Origin: DAOUET01 sp034430155
Lineage (GTDB): Bacteria > Chloroflexota > Anaerolineae > Anaerolineales > UBA4823
Length of the DNA stretch: 64,000 bases
Assembly (NCBI GenBank): GCA_034430155.1
Contig: DAOUET010000122.1
Location: 1-64,000, forward strand
Reading direction: 5' to 3'
Part shown: positions 9,011 through 18,300 of the stretch, piece by piece
Layout of the letters: each line of letters starts with the position of its first letter
Position numbering within the stretch: position 1 is the first letter of the stretch
Made by a program: the position numbers and the translations under genes
Notes under the pieces: model-generated
Seen by the model: the letters and a program-made list of their open reading frames with translations, nothing else
The model's database searches: none
Told to the model about the DNA's origin: nothing

Positions 9011-9880
9011 TCAGCCGCGGCCATTGAGGCCACTAAACAGGTCACGCTCGCGTAAACCCGCCTCAGCGGGGGGATAGGCGCGCATAAAATCGTCCCGACC
9101 GGAAGCCAGGCGGGAGGCAAAACGCAGGAACCAGGGTCCCCCGGCCAGCCCCATACCGCCCTGGCTGGCGTGGCAGGCGGAGGCGTCCATTTTAAGGTCC
9201 AGAACAGCGCGATAATCGATGCGGGCATGGATGGGGAAATCCTCCGTCACCAAGGAGGCCAGGTCGATATCCTGGTTCTGCCCGAAATGGTGGGGATCCC
9301 TGCCGAATAGGGGCATCAGGCGCACCGCCCAGCGCAAGAAACGGCGAGGGATGGTATGGTAGTACAGTTTGGCCGGCTGGTAAGGCTCCCGGTCCCCAGG
9401 ATAGGCCTGCGGGTCCCCGGCAGCGTAAAAAGCTTTTGCGGTAGCCTTTTGGATGGCGATGTGGTCGGGATGGCGGTAACCGCCAATGGGGTCGAAGGTC
9501 AACACCACCTGCGGTCGCAGCTGCCGGATATATTGCACCACTTTGCCGGTCACTTCATCCAGTGGGGCGGCTGCCAGGGCGCGGGGATGCCGGTTATCCG
9601 CCGAACCGATCATGCCCGAATCGCGATATCCCAGGAAATACACCCCAGCCAGGCCCAGTTTATCCGCGGCGCAGCGCAGCTCGTGCTCGCGCAACTCGCC
9701 AATGGAGGCAAAACCTTTCAACATCTGCGGCTCTACTTCGCCGACCTCGCCGCGGGTGGCGCACACCAGATAAACCTGGACGCCTTTTTGGGCGTAGAGC
9801 GCCAGCGTGCCTCCCATGCCAAAGGACTCATCGTCCGGATGGGCCAGGATGGAGAGTATCCTGCGTACTTCACTACTCAT
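9011..9880 (-). CDS. PIG-L family N-deacetylase (BshB/Mca-like)
   Basis: The 289-residue product has the PIG-L zinc site: AHPDDE at residues 13-18, RGEVGEVE near 43-50, and HPDH at 137-140 within GGYRHPDHIAIQKA. Members remove acetyl groups from GlcNAc-type sugars, including the bacillithiol and mycothiol precursors (BshB, MshB) or cleave thiol conjugates (Mca). The gene lies 85 nt downstream of the sulfur-carrier operon on the same strand, which makes a low-molecular-weight thiol role attractive but unproven. An AAGGGGAT site lies before the ATG. Confidence 0.85.
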   Translation of the reverse strand: MSSEVRRILSILAHPDDESFGMGGTLALYAQKGVQVYLVCATRGEVGEVEPQMLKGFASIGELREHELRCAADKLGLAGVYFLGYRDSGMIGSADNRHPRALAAAPLDEVTGKVVQYIRQLRPQVVLTFDPIGGYRHPDHIAIQKATAKAFYAAGDPQAYPGDREPYQPAKLYYHTIPRRFLRWAVRLMPLFGRDPHHFGQNQDIDLASLVTEDFPIHARIDYRAVLDLKMDASACHASQGGMGLAGGPWFLRFASRLASGRDDFMRAYPPAEAGLRERDLFSGLNGRG

Positions 9881-9965
9881 AGATGATATCCCCTTCCAAT
9901 TGCGAACTCAGATACCGGGCTACCCGTGAGCCAAGCGCTCTGCAGGCCGGCAACACCAACCCATC

Positions 9966-11126
9966 TCAATAAACCGGCTGGCTTGGGTCTACCTGGCGAG
10001 CCCAGTCATTAATACCGCCTTGCAAGTTTTTCATCTTGCGGAATCCAGCGCTGGCCAGCAGTTCCAAGGCACGCGCCGATCGAGTGCCGTTCTTGCAGAA
10101 CAGCACGATTTCCTCGGCGCTGTCCAGCGCCGACATACGCGCCGCCATCTGTCCCAGAGGGATCAACTCAGCGCCGTCGATGTGCGAGATTTCCAGCTCG
10201 TGGGGTTCGCGCACGTCGATCAGGCGCAGATGGCTGCCGTTTTTCAACCTTTCGGCCAGCTGGCTGGCAGTGATGTCCCAACCCCCACCCACAGAGCCTT
10301 CATCATGGTCGTGGCCAGGGACACCGCAGAAAGCCTCGTAGTCGATCAACTCAGTGACCTCGGGATGAGGGCCGCAAACCTTACAGTTGGGGTTCTTGCG
10401 CAGTTTGACAAAGTCAAAGGACATATCCAGGGCGTTGTACAGCAGCAAACGCCCGATCAGGGGATCCCCGATTCCCAGAATCAGCTTCAAGGCCTCGGTA
10501 GCCTGCAGGGTGCCGATCGTGCCAGGCAGAACGCCCAAAACGCCACCTTCGGCGCAGGAGGGCACCAGCCCGGGCGGCGGTGGTTCGGGGAACAAGCAGC
10601 GGTAGCACGGGCCACGCCGAGCGTCAAAAACGCTGACCTGGCCATCGAAGCGGTAGATCGAGCCATAAACGTTGGCCTTGCCCAGCAGTACGCAGACGTC
10701 GTTGATCAGGTAGCGGGTGGGGAAGTTGTCCGTGCCATCGATCAGGATGTCATAGTTCTCGGCGATGCGCATGGCGTTCTGCGAGGTAAAGGCCTCGTTA
10801 TAGGCCTGCACCTCGATTTCCGGGTTGAGGTCGAGCATGCGCTGGCGCGCCGATTCTACTTTGAGCGTGTCAATGGCGGAGGTTCCATGAATGACCTGGC
10901 GTTGCAGGTTGGAGAAATCCACCACGTCGTAGTCCACCAGGCCGATATGGCCCACGCCGGCGGCTGCCAGGTAGAGCGCCACCGGAGAGCCTAACCCGCC
11001 TGTGCCGATCACCAAAACCGAGGCGGCTTTGAGCTTGCGCTGCCCCTCTAATCCCACTTCAGGGATCAGCAGGTGGCGGGAATAATGCAAAATTTCCGAA
11101 TGAGAAAGGTTAGGTAACATAAGCAT
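9966..11126 (-). CDS. moeZ: MoeZ/MoeB-R type adenylyltransferase-sulfurtransferase
   Basis: The 386-residue product is an E1-like adenylyltransferase fused to rhodanese. ATP-binding GTGGLGSP is at residues 41-48, the NLQRQ segment near 73-77 and DGTDNFPTRY at 130-139. A zinc site is formed by Cys174, Cys177, Cys248 and Cys251. The rhodanese domain (about 285-386) has its active-site Cys344 in FCKNGTRS. Such enzymes adenylate the C-terminal Gly of small ubiquitin-like sulfur carriers and load them with sulfide as thiocarboxylate. It lies 51 nt after the carrier gene in the same operon. Like mycobacterial MoeZ it could also serve molybdopterin synthesis. Confidence 0.9.
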   Translation of the reverse strand: MLMLPNLSHSEILHYSRHLLIPEVGLEGQRKLKAASVLVIGTGGLGSPVALYLAAAGVGHIGLVDYDVVDFSNLQRQVIHGTSAIDTLKVESARQRMLDLNPEIEVQAYNEAFTSQNAMRIAENYDILIDGTDNFPTRYLINDVCVLLGKANVYGSIYRFDGQVSVFDARRGPCYRCLFPEPPPPGLVPSCAEGGVLGVLPGTIGTLQATEALKLILGIGDPLIGRLLLYNALDMSFDFVKLRKNPNCKVCGPHPEVTELIDYEAFCGVPGHDHDEGSVGGGWDITASQLAERLKNGSHLRLIDVREPHELEISHIDGAELIPLGQMAARMSALDSAEEIVLFCKNGTRSARALELLASAGFRKMKNLQGGINDWARQVDPSQPVY

Positions 11127-11177
11127 TCGTTTTATTGAGAGAGCCTGCCTTAAGCGGGTGGGCGCTCAGATTTCCCT

Positions 11178-11474
11178 TCAAGACGCGCCAGCTTGCGAGG
11201 CTAGCCCTCCTGCAATACTGGGAATCATCATCAAGAGATCATCCTCTTGCAAGGGAGTCTCAGTGCCTTGCAGGTCCTTGATGTTGTCCTGATTGAGGAA
11301 CAGATTGACAAAAGGTCGCAGCTCACCACTGCCATTGGTCAGGTGCGGGCGCAGGGATGGATAACTTTCTAATAAATCATCCAGCGCTTCGGCTACGTTG
11401 TGGCCGACCACCTGGACCTCCCTTTGCCCCTGTGTGTAGGATCGTAAAGGTGTTGGTATTCGTATCAACGGCAT
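11178..11474 (-). CDS. Ubiquitin-like sulfur carrier (MoaD/ThiS/CysO type) with tail after GG
   Basis: The 98-residue product has the beta-grasp sulfur-carrier shape: PTPLRSYT near the N terminus, LRPFVNLFLNQDNIKDL in the middle and LQEDDLLMMIPSIAGG at residues about 75-90. The GG is normally the last pair, as it becomes the thiocarboxylate. Here eight residues (LASQAGAS) follow before the stop, which I read directly from the bases at 11178-11204. A tail after GG must be removed before activation, and a JAMM protease is encoded two genes upstream in the same operon. The carrier most resembles CysO/MoaD. Confidence 0.88.
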   Translation of the reverse strand: MPLIRIPTPLRSYTQGQREVQVVGHNVAEALDDLLESYPSLRPHLTNGSGELRPFVNLFLNQDNIKDLQGTETPLQEDDLLMMIPSIAGGLASQAGAS

Positions 11475-11571
11475 CTTATAATTTTAGCCTCTTTCTGTGA
11501 AGATTGTTGACTGGTTCAGGATTTAATGCCTGCAAGAAACCCGAGAATCGTGGCCTGCAAATCCGGGCGGA

Positions 11572-11862
11572 TCAGCAACCGGAGCGCTCCACCACCTTCT
11601 CGCAGGTAGAAGCAGGCAGGACTTCCACGGGACCGGCCTGGCTGAAGGGCTGCATGAAATTACGGATGTCAGCCTCGTTGTCAGCCTCCAGGATCAGCAC
11701 GAAGGTGTGCTTACCATCCAGGACGGCGTCGCCGCGGATATCAACCCCGTATTTACGGGCGTTCAAGGGGCTGATGTGCGAGAGCAACATGGCTCCCTGG
11801 TCAGGATCACGCGCCGGGCAAGTCTCAGCATCGTGTTGGTGACGGACAAAGTACAAAGACAT
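11572..11862 (-). CDS. Small Cys-containing protein of the sulfur operon, unknown
   Basis: The 96-residue product starts MSLYFVRHQHDAETCPARDP and has an alternating strand/helix pattern (TFVLILEADNEADIRNFMQPF) like small ferredoxin-fold (dimeric alpha-beta barrel) proteins. Three Cys are present, one near residue 15 and two in the C-terminal STCEKVVERSGC. The ATG at 11862 is 7 nt after GGAGG, while the ATG two codons earlier is too close to that site. It lies between the JAMM protease and the sulfur carrier, in the same direction, so a part in sulfur handling is plausible but only inferred. Confidence 0.65.
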   Translation of the reverse strand: MSLYFVRHQHDAETCPARDPDQGAMLLSHISPLNARKYGVDIRGDAVLDGKHTFVLILEADNEADIRNFMQPFSQAGPVEVLPASTCEKVVERSGC

Positions 11863-11897
11863 ACTCATACCTCCAAATATCTAAGAAACCCATCCAG

Positions 11898-12362
11898 TCA
11901 TGCGCTTTGATGGATATCTTTCCGGGATTTATCCAAAGTCTTGATCACAATTTGCTCTTCCTCAAAGCCACCGCGATCTTCGCTCAAGCGCCAGGAACGG
12001 CTTTCAGTGGCAAGGCCAGCCTGCACGCTGGTGATCAGGTAAGAAAACCAAGGCCAGGCCCATTGGCGGTCGAAATCGGAAGGCCGGTTGGGATGGTCGG
12101 GGTGAGAGTGGAAAACCCCCAAGACATCCAAACCCTGGCGGGAAGCCTCTTGCTCGCCATGCAGGTAATCCTGGGGGGTGAGCAGATAACGCCTGCGCCG
12201 CTCGCCAGCCTCCCGAACGTTGGGCAGAGCCAGGATAGCGTCCACCTGCTTCAGCCCGCCATGCGCTTTCCCCAGCAACAGGCCAGCACCCTCATCCGGG
12301 TAAGCGCTCTCCCCATGAGCATGGATTTCTCCCAAAACATCAGCCCCAATTTCCAGGATCAT
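11898..12362 (-). CDS. JAMM/MPN+ metalloprotease (Mec+-like)
   Basis: The 154-residue product has a complete JAMM zinc site: Glu24 in PDEGAGLLLG and the HxH-x7-S-x2-D motif at His85, His87, Ser95 and Asp98 (FHSHPDHPNRPSDFD). Bacterial members next to sulfur carriers hydrolyse carrier-amino-acid adducts (Mec+ releases cysteine from CysO-Cys) or trim residues after the GG of the carrier (QbsD/PdtG type). The ATG at 12362 overlaps the cysM stop as ATGA, so I prefer it to the in-frame start at 12377. Translational coupling to cysM and the tailed carrier downstream support this role. Confidence 0.88.
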   Translation of the reverse strand: MILEIGADVLGEIHAHGESAYPDEGAGLLLGKAHGGLKQVDAILALPNVREAGERRRRYLLTPQDYLHGEQEASRQGLDVLGVFHSHPDHPNRPSDFDRQWAWPWFSYLITSVQAGLATESRSWRLSEDRGGFEEEQIVIKTLDKSRKDIHQSA

Positions 12363-13309
12363 CTGGCCTGCTCCCAAAAACTTTCGCTCAGATACTTGTA
12401 ACCGGCGTCGGGAAAGACTGTCACGACCACCCCTTCTTGGAGTTCGGCAGCCACTTGTAAGGCCGCGGCAGCAGCTGCGCCCGAGGAGATTCCCACGAAA
12501 AGGCCTTCCTGGCGGGCCAGACGCAAAGTCATTTCGTATGCCGCTTCGGTGGTTATCTCCAGCGTGCGGTCGGGAAGACTGGCCTGGAAGATGCCTGGTT
12601 TTATGGTGGAGGGCATGTGTTTTAAGCCCTCCAGGCCATGCAAGGGCCCATCGGGCTGGACTGCCACGATCTCGATCTGAGGGTTGTAGCGGCGCAGGTA
12701 GCGTCCTACCCCCGTCAACGTGCCCGAGGTGCCCATACCAGCCACAAAATGGCTCACCCGGCCTCGGGTCTGCCGGACGATTTCGGGACCAGTGCTACGA
12801 AAATGAGCCTGCCAGTTGGCAGGATTGTCGTACTGATCGGCGTAAAAGTAAGTCTGGGGCTGCTCGGCGGCCATTCTGCGGGCCACATGCAGGGCGCCAT
12901 CCGATCCTTCCAGGGGATCGCTCAATAGCACTTCAGCGCCCAAAGCGCCCAGGATCGCCAGCCGTTCAGGGCTGGCGTTTCCCGGAAGGACCAGCGTGAC
13001 CGGCAGGTCCAAGGCTGCGCCGAAAGTGGCATAGGCAATGCCCATGTTGCCAGAGGTGGAATCGAGCAGACGCCGGCCTCCGTTAAGTTCCCCCTGTTCC
13101 AGAGCGGTCAGCAAGATGTTCAGCCCCGGTCGATCTTTGACCGAGCCACCCGGGTTGAACCATTCGGCTTTCCCCAAGAGCTGCACGCCCGGAGAGAGAT
13201 GTGCGGCGATACGGCGCAGGGGTAGCAGCGGCGTGTTACCCACGGTCGCCTGCAACTCTGCGGCTGGTGGGGAAATGATTCTAGTTTGATCAACAGCGAT
13301 GAATGCCAT
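12359..13309 (-). CDS. cysM: CysM-type PLP-dependent cysteine synthase
   Basis: The 316-residue product has the fold-type II signature: PLP lysine Lys58 in NPGGSVKDR, substrate loop STSGNMG, phosphate-binding GMGTSGT, GISSGAA, and FPDAGYKYLS near the C terminus. I chose the ATG at 13309 because AGGAG lies 9 nt upstream; 18 extra codons upstream are hydrophobic and unlike the family. The family makes cysteine from activated serine. Presence of a sulfur carrier, MoeZ-like enzyme and JAMM protease in the same operon points to the O-phosphoserine / CysO-thiocarboxylate type known from mycobacteria, rather than free sulfide as donor. Confidence 0.88.
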   Translation of the reverse strand: MAFIAVDQTRIISPPAAELQATVGNTPLLPLRRIAAHLSPGVQLLGKAEWFNPGGSVKDRPGLNILLTALEQGELNGGRRLLDSTSGNMGIAYATFGAALDLPVTLVLPGNASPERLAILGALGAEVLLSDPLEGSDGALHVARRMAAEQPQTYFYADQYDNPANWQAHFRSTGPEIVRQTRGRVSHFVAGMGTSGTLTGVGRYLRRYNPQIEIVAVQPDGPLHGLEGLKHMPSTIKPGIFQASLPDRTLEITTEAAYEMTLRLARQEGLFVGISSGAAAAAALQVAAELQEGVVVTVFPDAGYKYLSESFWEQAR

Positions 13310-13545
13310 CGAAATACTCCTGATTAACCACAAAAACGACCAACAGGGACAAAAAAAGAACAATGAAATGCACCACGCCTTGCGTTATCGTTTTCGCCTG
13401 CGGGGTCGCAACCACTGTCCTTCATTTGTTAGCCGTTTTCTCGAAACCCCTGGCTGAAAATCAGCGGGCTTCTTTATGACGAGGCAGTGGTTATGATCCC
13501 CGCCCCGTACAGATGCACATAATCATCAGATGATATCCACGTATG

Positions 13546-13672
13546 AATATTTATGGCTCTCTGGGATTTGCCGTGATGGGGTAGATATGTGGGGGTGTAG
13601 GGCGGGCTGCGCCCGCTCTACACCCCCACATCTAACCTTCACCACGGTGATTCCCAAAGATCCATATTTATG
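13546..13672. repeat. Long imperfect inverted repeat, MITE- or REP-like
   Basis: A central hairpin pairs ATGTGGGGGTGTAG (13587-13600) and the following GC-rich bases with 13611-13631, 20 of 21 positions matching around a 3-nt loop (tgc). The pairing continues outward less perfectly (13555-13586 with 13632-13665, about 20 of 32), giving a structure of about 125 bp. It lies in the gap between the secreted-protein gene and cysM, so it may serve as a terminator of 13972-15246, but it is far larger than an ordinary terminator. Confidence 0.6.
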
Positions 13673-13843
13673 ATAAATCTTATAGTAATTATAGGCAAAT
13701 AAAGATTCTTGTCAAGGGTGATAATCCCCCCCTGGTTGGCTCACCTGCAGAAGCCAGGCAGGTTCGCCCAGTGAGGGCCTGCAAGATAGAGCTCATCTTG
13801 ATGGGAGAAAATTATGTGGCTCAAAAACCCGCGTTTATATCAC

Positions 13844-13869
13844 AGCGCGGGCCTGAGGCTGCCCGCGCT
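13844..13869 (-). terminator. GC-rich 9-bp hairpin downstream of cohesin-domain gene
   Basis: AGCGCGGGC at 13844-13852 pairs perfectly with GCCCGCGCT at 13861-13869, with an 8-nt loop. It lies about 100 nt past the stop at 13972 on the minus strand. There is no T-run immediately after it, only TTTTT some 14 nt later, so termination strength is uncertain. Confidence 0.35.
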
Positions 13870-13971
13870 TAACCTATTCCCTCTGGCTGATCTGTGTTAA
13901 ATTGTGATACGCGCAGGCTTCCTTATCGCTTAAGGGCTTGAAGGAAGCGCTGGATCATCAAAATGATCTCC

Positions 13972-15246
13972 TCAGGGGCAAACCTGCAAGGATACATCGT
14001 CCACGTACATGGCCGTGACGCCACCGGTACCGTTGTTGAAAGTGCCAAACTGAACCTTGATGGTCATGCCAGCATAATCCAACAGGTCGAATTGCTCTTT
14101 AGTCCAAGTGCGGTTATTGCTCAACTGCCAGAGCAGGGTGCCGATCCAGTTATTGTTGGCGTCAACGATGATTACATATTGCAAGTCATTCGAAGAAAGC
14201 ACCGAGGTTCCCAATAACCTCCCGGTGGGGATTCCCAGGGACAGATTGGAGGTGGTCTCGCCGCTGATAGCGTAACGCCAAAACTTCAGCTGGGCGGTGG
14301 AGGCATTTGCAGGAATGTAGACAGCCTGACGCCCCGAAGAGTAGCTGAACACATTATCCTGGGTGTTAATAATGCCAGTCCGCAATGAACGGCTATCGTT
14401 ATGAGCCCGGTCGCTAGAATAACCCGCCGTGTAAGCTGTCGCCGGCAGCTCCCAAGCTTTATTGTTTTCAAAGCCACCATTGACGATCAAATCAGAACAA
14501 CTGGGAGGCGTGGCAGTGTTGGTGGGCGTTGCAGTGGGAGTCTGCGTAAGAATCAAGGTGGACGTTGCCGTCGGCGTGTTAGTTGGCACAAGCGTTACGA
14601 CGGGAAGAAGGTTACGACCAACGAAAGGCACAAAAGCTCTCGGGAACAATAGCGGTGGTGGACCGGTTCCGACCCACACCGCGCCATCGCTGGTGGTACC
14701 CGCCACGCTTTGCCCCTCGGTATCCCCAAAGGAAGTAGGGGGGCTATCCAGTGAAAAACCAACCGATGCAAAGGTGTCAGAAGGCGGGCTTAGGGTTCTG
14801 AGCGTGACGGTGAGCGCCACACTATCGGGGAGAGCCGCCAGAGGTGTGGTCGGATCCAGAATAAAGCAATCGATCTCGCCATCCGTATCGGTGGTATCGG
14901 CAGAACAAGAACCCACAAAGTCCGCTGGCAAACTGAAGGAGATGGCATTGGGGAGGCTGTCGTCGTAGAGCAATACACTCTGATCATAATCGATCGAAAA
15001 AACCAGGCTGGCGATCTGATTACCATTGGCGCTGAAAGTGACTGGAACTGCGACTGTGCTCCCAGGTAGTGCTGTCAGGTTAGATGGGATAGAAAGAGCA
15101 GGGCCGCTCAGCTGGGCTGCCAAACCCGCAAGGTTATAAAAGCCAGCAATAGCCAAAGCCATGATGACTCCGGCTGAAACCAATCTGACCAGAATAGATG
15201 ATCTTATTTTTGATATTCTCATTGTAATAATTTCTACCCCTTTCAT
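13972..15246 (-). CDS. Secreted protein: cohesin-like domain, TP-rich linker, C-terminal jelly-roll-like domain
   Basis: I chose the ATG at 15246 (424 residues) because AGGTAGG precedes it; the alternative at 15222 (MRISKIRSS) also fits a signal peptide. After the signal, residues about 45-195 form a cohesin-like beta domain (LSIPSNLTALPGSTVAVPV, then FSIDYDQSVLLYD). A Thr/Pro linker (TNTPTATSTL, TPTATPTNTATPP) leads to a C-terminal module starting LIVNGGFENNKAWELP and ending in MYVDDVSLQVC, like carbohydrate-binding jelly rolls. The cohesin-like domain is homologous to two domains in the gene just upstream, so the pair likely arose by duplication. It acts outside the cell; ligand unknown. 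Confidence 0.78.
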   Translation of the reverse strand: MKGVEIITMRISKIRSSILVRLVSAGVIMALAIAGFYNLAGLAAQLSGPALSIPSNLTALPGSTVAVPVTFSANGNQIASLVFSIDYDQSVLLYDDSLPNAISFSLPADFVGSCSADTTDTDGEIDCFILDPTTPLAALPDSVALTVTLRTLSPPSDTFASVGFSLDSPPTSFGDTEGQSVAGTTSDGAVWVGTGPPPLLFPRAFVPFVGRNLLPVVTLVPTNTPTATSTLILTQTPTATPTNTATPPSCSDLIVNGGFENNKAWELPATAYTAGYSSDRAHNDSRSLRTGIINTQDNVFSYSSGRQAVYIPANASTAQLKFWRYAISGETTSNLSLGIPTGRLLGTSVLSSNDLQYVIIVDANNNWIGTLLWQLSNNRTWTKEQFDLLDYAGMTIKVQFGTFNNGTGGVTAMYVDDVSLQVCP

Positions 15247-15343
15247 CTGATACCTACCTTTATACTGGACTATCTTATAAAAATACAAATCATCAAGTGC
15301 GATGCACGCGGAGCATGCACCGCACTTGATGAAAATCTTTTGG

Positions 15344-18300
15344 TTACTTACCCGCAGGTGGACCCATGGTGAGGGGCAGGTAAACACGGTTATTCAACAA
15401 GGTGATCAACACAGAACCCATATCCACCCCTCCAGGTAAACTTTGACCGCTAACACTGCCAAAGGAAGCCGGTGGATTATCGGACGATTGCAGCATCGCC
15501 CAGAAATCCCCTGGGGGATTACCAGTGGTCAGGTTTAGAGTCAGGAGGTTTTTATCCGGCAGATAGGCTGTCGGCGATGTCTGGTTGAAAATTACGATGT
15601 CCAATTCGCTGTCGCCATCTTTGGGATCAAAACTGGCGATGGCTTTGAATCCTTGGGGTAGATCTAGCGAAAGTGCATCCGGTAGGCCGTCGTGATCCTT
15701 ATCAGCCGGATCAAAAGTCAACCAGGTCTGGTCAAAGTCTATGGAGAAGACCATGGTGTTGACCGCGTTGCCATTGGGATGGAAGGCCAGCGGAAGGTTC
15801 ACCTGATCTCCAGGCAGAGCAAGAACGCCATTGGGAATATCCAAAGAAATCAGGCCAGGGGTAGCGGCCCCATCTTCAGATGAAAACCAGGCTTGCGTGG
15901 TTATCTGCGAGGCTGGTCCTGACCCACCCGAGCAAGCGGCGGTTCCATCACCCCAAATGATCAGCACCGTACAGGACAAATCACCGGCATCAACTACCGT
16001 GTCCTGGTTCGGGTTGCAACCCACCGGGTTGCCCGGGAAAGTACCTCCAGGCGTGTTACTCGGAAGGGTGTTATCACCATCAAAGATCTCCAAAACCAGA
16101 GCACTTAAATCACCGGCGTCAACCAGCCCATCGCCATTACAATCACCTAACATGGCGGGCAAGATATGGATGAAGCCGTCCGATGAATAGCCTTTCACGC
16201 TCTGACCATTACTCCCAAACGAAGGAGCTGGATCAACCGAGAAGCCGACCCGGGCGCTATTGGCCCATCCGGGGGCTTCCGAGCAGGTCGCTTTGACTTT
16301 CAGCTTGATGGTCACCAAGGTGCCATCTGGAATGGGCGAACGCGGGGCGGTCTGATCGTAGATGGAGAAGTCTAATTCACCATCCGTATCGGCCGCGTTG
16401 TAACTCCAGGAGGTGACGAAATCTGAGGATACGCTGAAAACCACCGCATTAGCCATGGTCGGGTCGAAAATCAAGCAGTTTTGGTCGAAATCTACGGAGA
16501 AAGTGGTGGTATCGATAGTCTGACCGCTTTGATTGAAGATCACCGGCACCGAAACCACTTCCCCAAGGCTGCCGGGTATATTGGCCGGAATCGTCAGGAA
16601 AGTCGGTATATGCCGCTGGCTGTCAAAGGCAAAGACGTCCCAGGCATTGTTGGTATCGTTATTCACCAGGTTGGTTGCCTCGGAGACATAAGCGACATGA
16701 CGACCTTCGGGGGCGATCACGGGCACAAAAGACCAATCGTTAGGCTCGCCCCGGTTGTAGTTCAGCGAGATGCGTTGGGTGAGTCCAAAATCATAGACAC
16801 CGGATAGGGCCAAGGTGCGGTCGTGCAGGAAGATGTCCCTGCGAGCGTTCACGTCAGGCAGATTGACATCCAAGTTATTGGCTTCGGAGGCAAAAGCGAT
16901 AAAACGCCCGTCCCGAGTTATAGATGGCGAATAGGAATCACCGTTTGCAGCCTGAACGCCGAAGAAATTGACCGAAACCCGACTGATAACATCTAGACTC
17001 ATATCGTAGACGAAGATATCCGCATCGGTATCCGTAGAAGATTCCCAATTGGTCGTGTCTGTATCTAAAGTCCGGGCGCGCGAGGCAAAGGCGACGTAAT
17101 TGCCATCCCCAGAGATGTAGGGGGTGTAGGAATCTAACGTATCGGTTATCGCACCGACGGCAGAGATCAAATAGGTATCACCGGTACTAAGATCATGGAC
17201 GAATACGTCCAAAGCGTTCCCGTCGGCGCTATCAGCTGGTGTCACAAGATTGGTAGCCCGCGATGCAAAAGCCACCCGAGTGCCGTCATCAGAAATGGTG
17301 GGTGTGGTCGATTCATCGAGGGGTTCGGTGAAAGGGATGCCTATATCCGGTGGGGGGATGCGCATGGTCAGTTTGGTACTGCGGTCCCGCAGGAAGATAT
17401 CCGCTACGGTGTTCGTGTCTCCGGTGACCAGATTGTTGGCAGAGGAACGGAATACCACATATCTGCCCGTCCTTGAGAGGAAAGGTTGATCAGATTTAGC
17501 GTTGCCATTGCCATTGGTGGTCTTATCTACCACTGAGACGCGCTCTGTCGCTCCGGTTGACCGGTTATAAACGAACACATCTCTGGCGCCGTTGGTATCG
17601 CCCGCTACGATGTTGCTGGCGTCTGAACTGTAGGCAATAAAAAGTGAATCCGCAGAGATGGCAACCTCCCAGGAGTCACCATTCGCCTGAGAACCATCAT
17701 AGCCCATCGAGATGCGGGTGGTCTTGACCGAACCGGGCTCATCAAAGATCTGATCATTATCGGTATCACGATCGCGCAGGAAGACGTCGCGCTGGCCATT
17801 GGTATCATCGTCCACCAGGTTAGTGGCCTCGGACGAGAAGACCACGTAGCGCCCCGTTTCTGAAATACCTACACTGTACATTTCGAAATCCAAGCCAGAG
17901 GAGGCGTTGCCCTGCGTGTCATCGGTGTGTAAGGAAATACGCTTGGTTATACCGCCTTTGCACTCCGGGAAACCGAACCATCCGATGGCGGTGTGCCAGT
18001 TAGTGCCTCCTGACTGGGAGTCATAGTACATGTTGGTATACCAGAAGATACATTCGTCGAGAGGATCGACAGACATCTGGCTCTGCCGGCCCCAGGGGCC
18101 ATCGAACAGCAGGTCACCGTCGTATTGCGAACCGTTGTAAATGGGGAAACCAGCCACTTGTAAAACCGCTTCCCCCTGGGCCATCTGGCCGGTCGGATCG
18201 TTCTTCAAGCGGCCGGCATAGCGGATGGCCGGATGCATGCTGGCGCTTGAAACGCTGTAGCCAAGCGCCATATCACCAGCTTGGTCAACCGCCAGGCTGC

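Noticed and set aside
10020..10994. Long plus-strand frame (324 codons) opposite the MoeZ-type gene
   Set aside because: Antisense shadow of a high-confidence gene with GC-biased third positions; no binding site and no recognisable domain.
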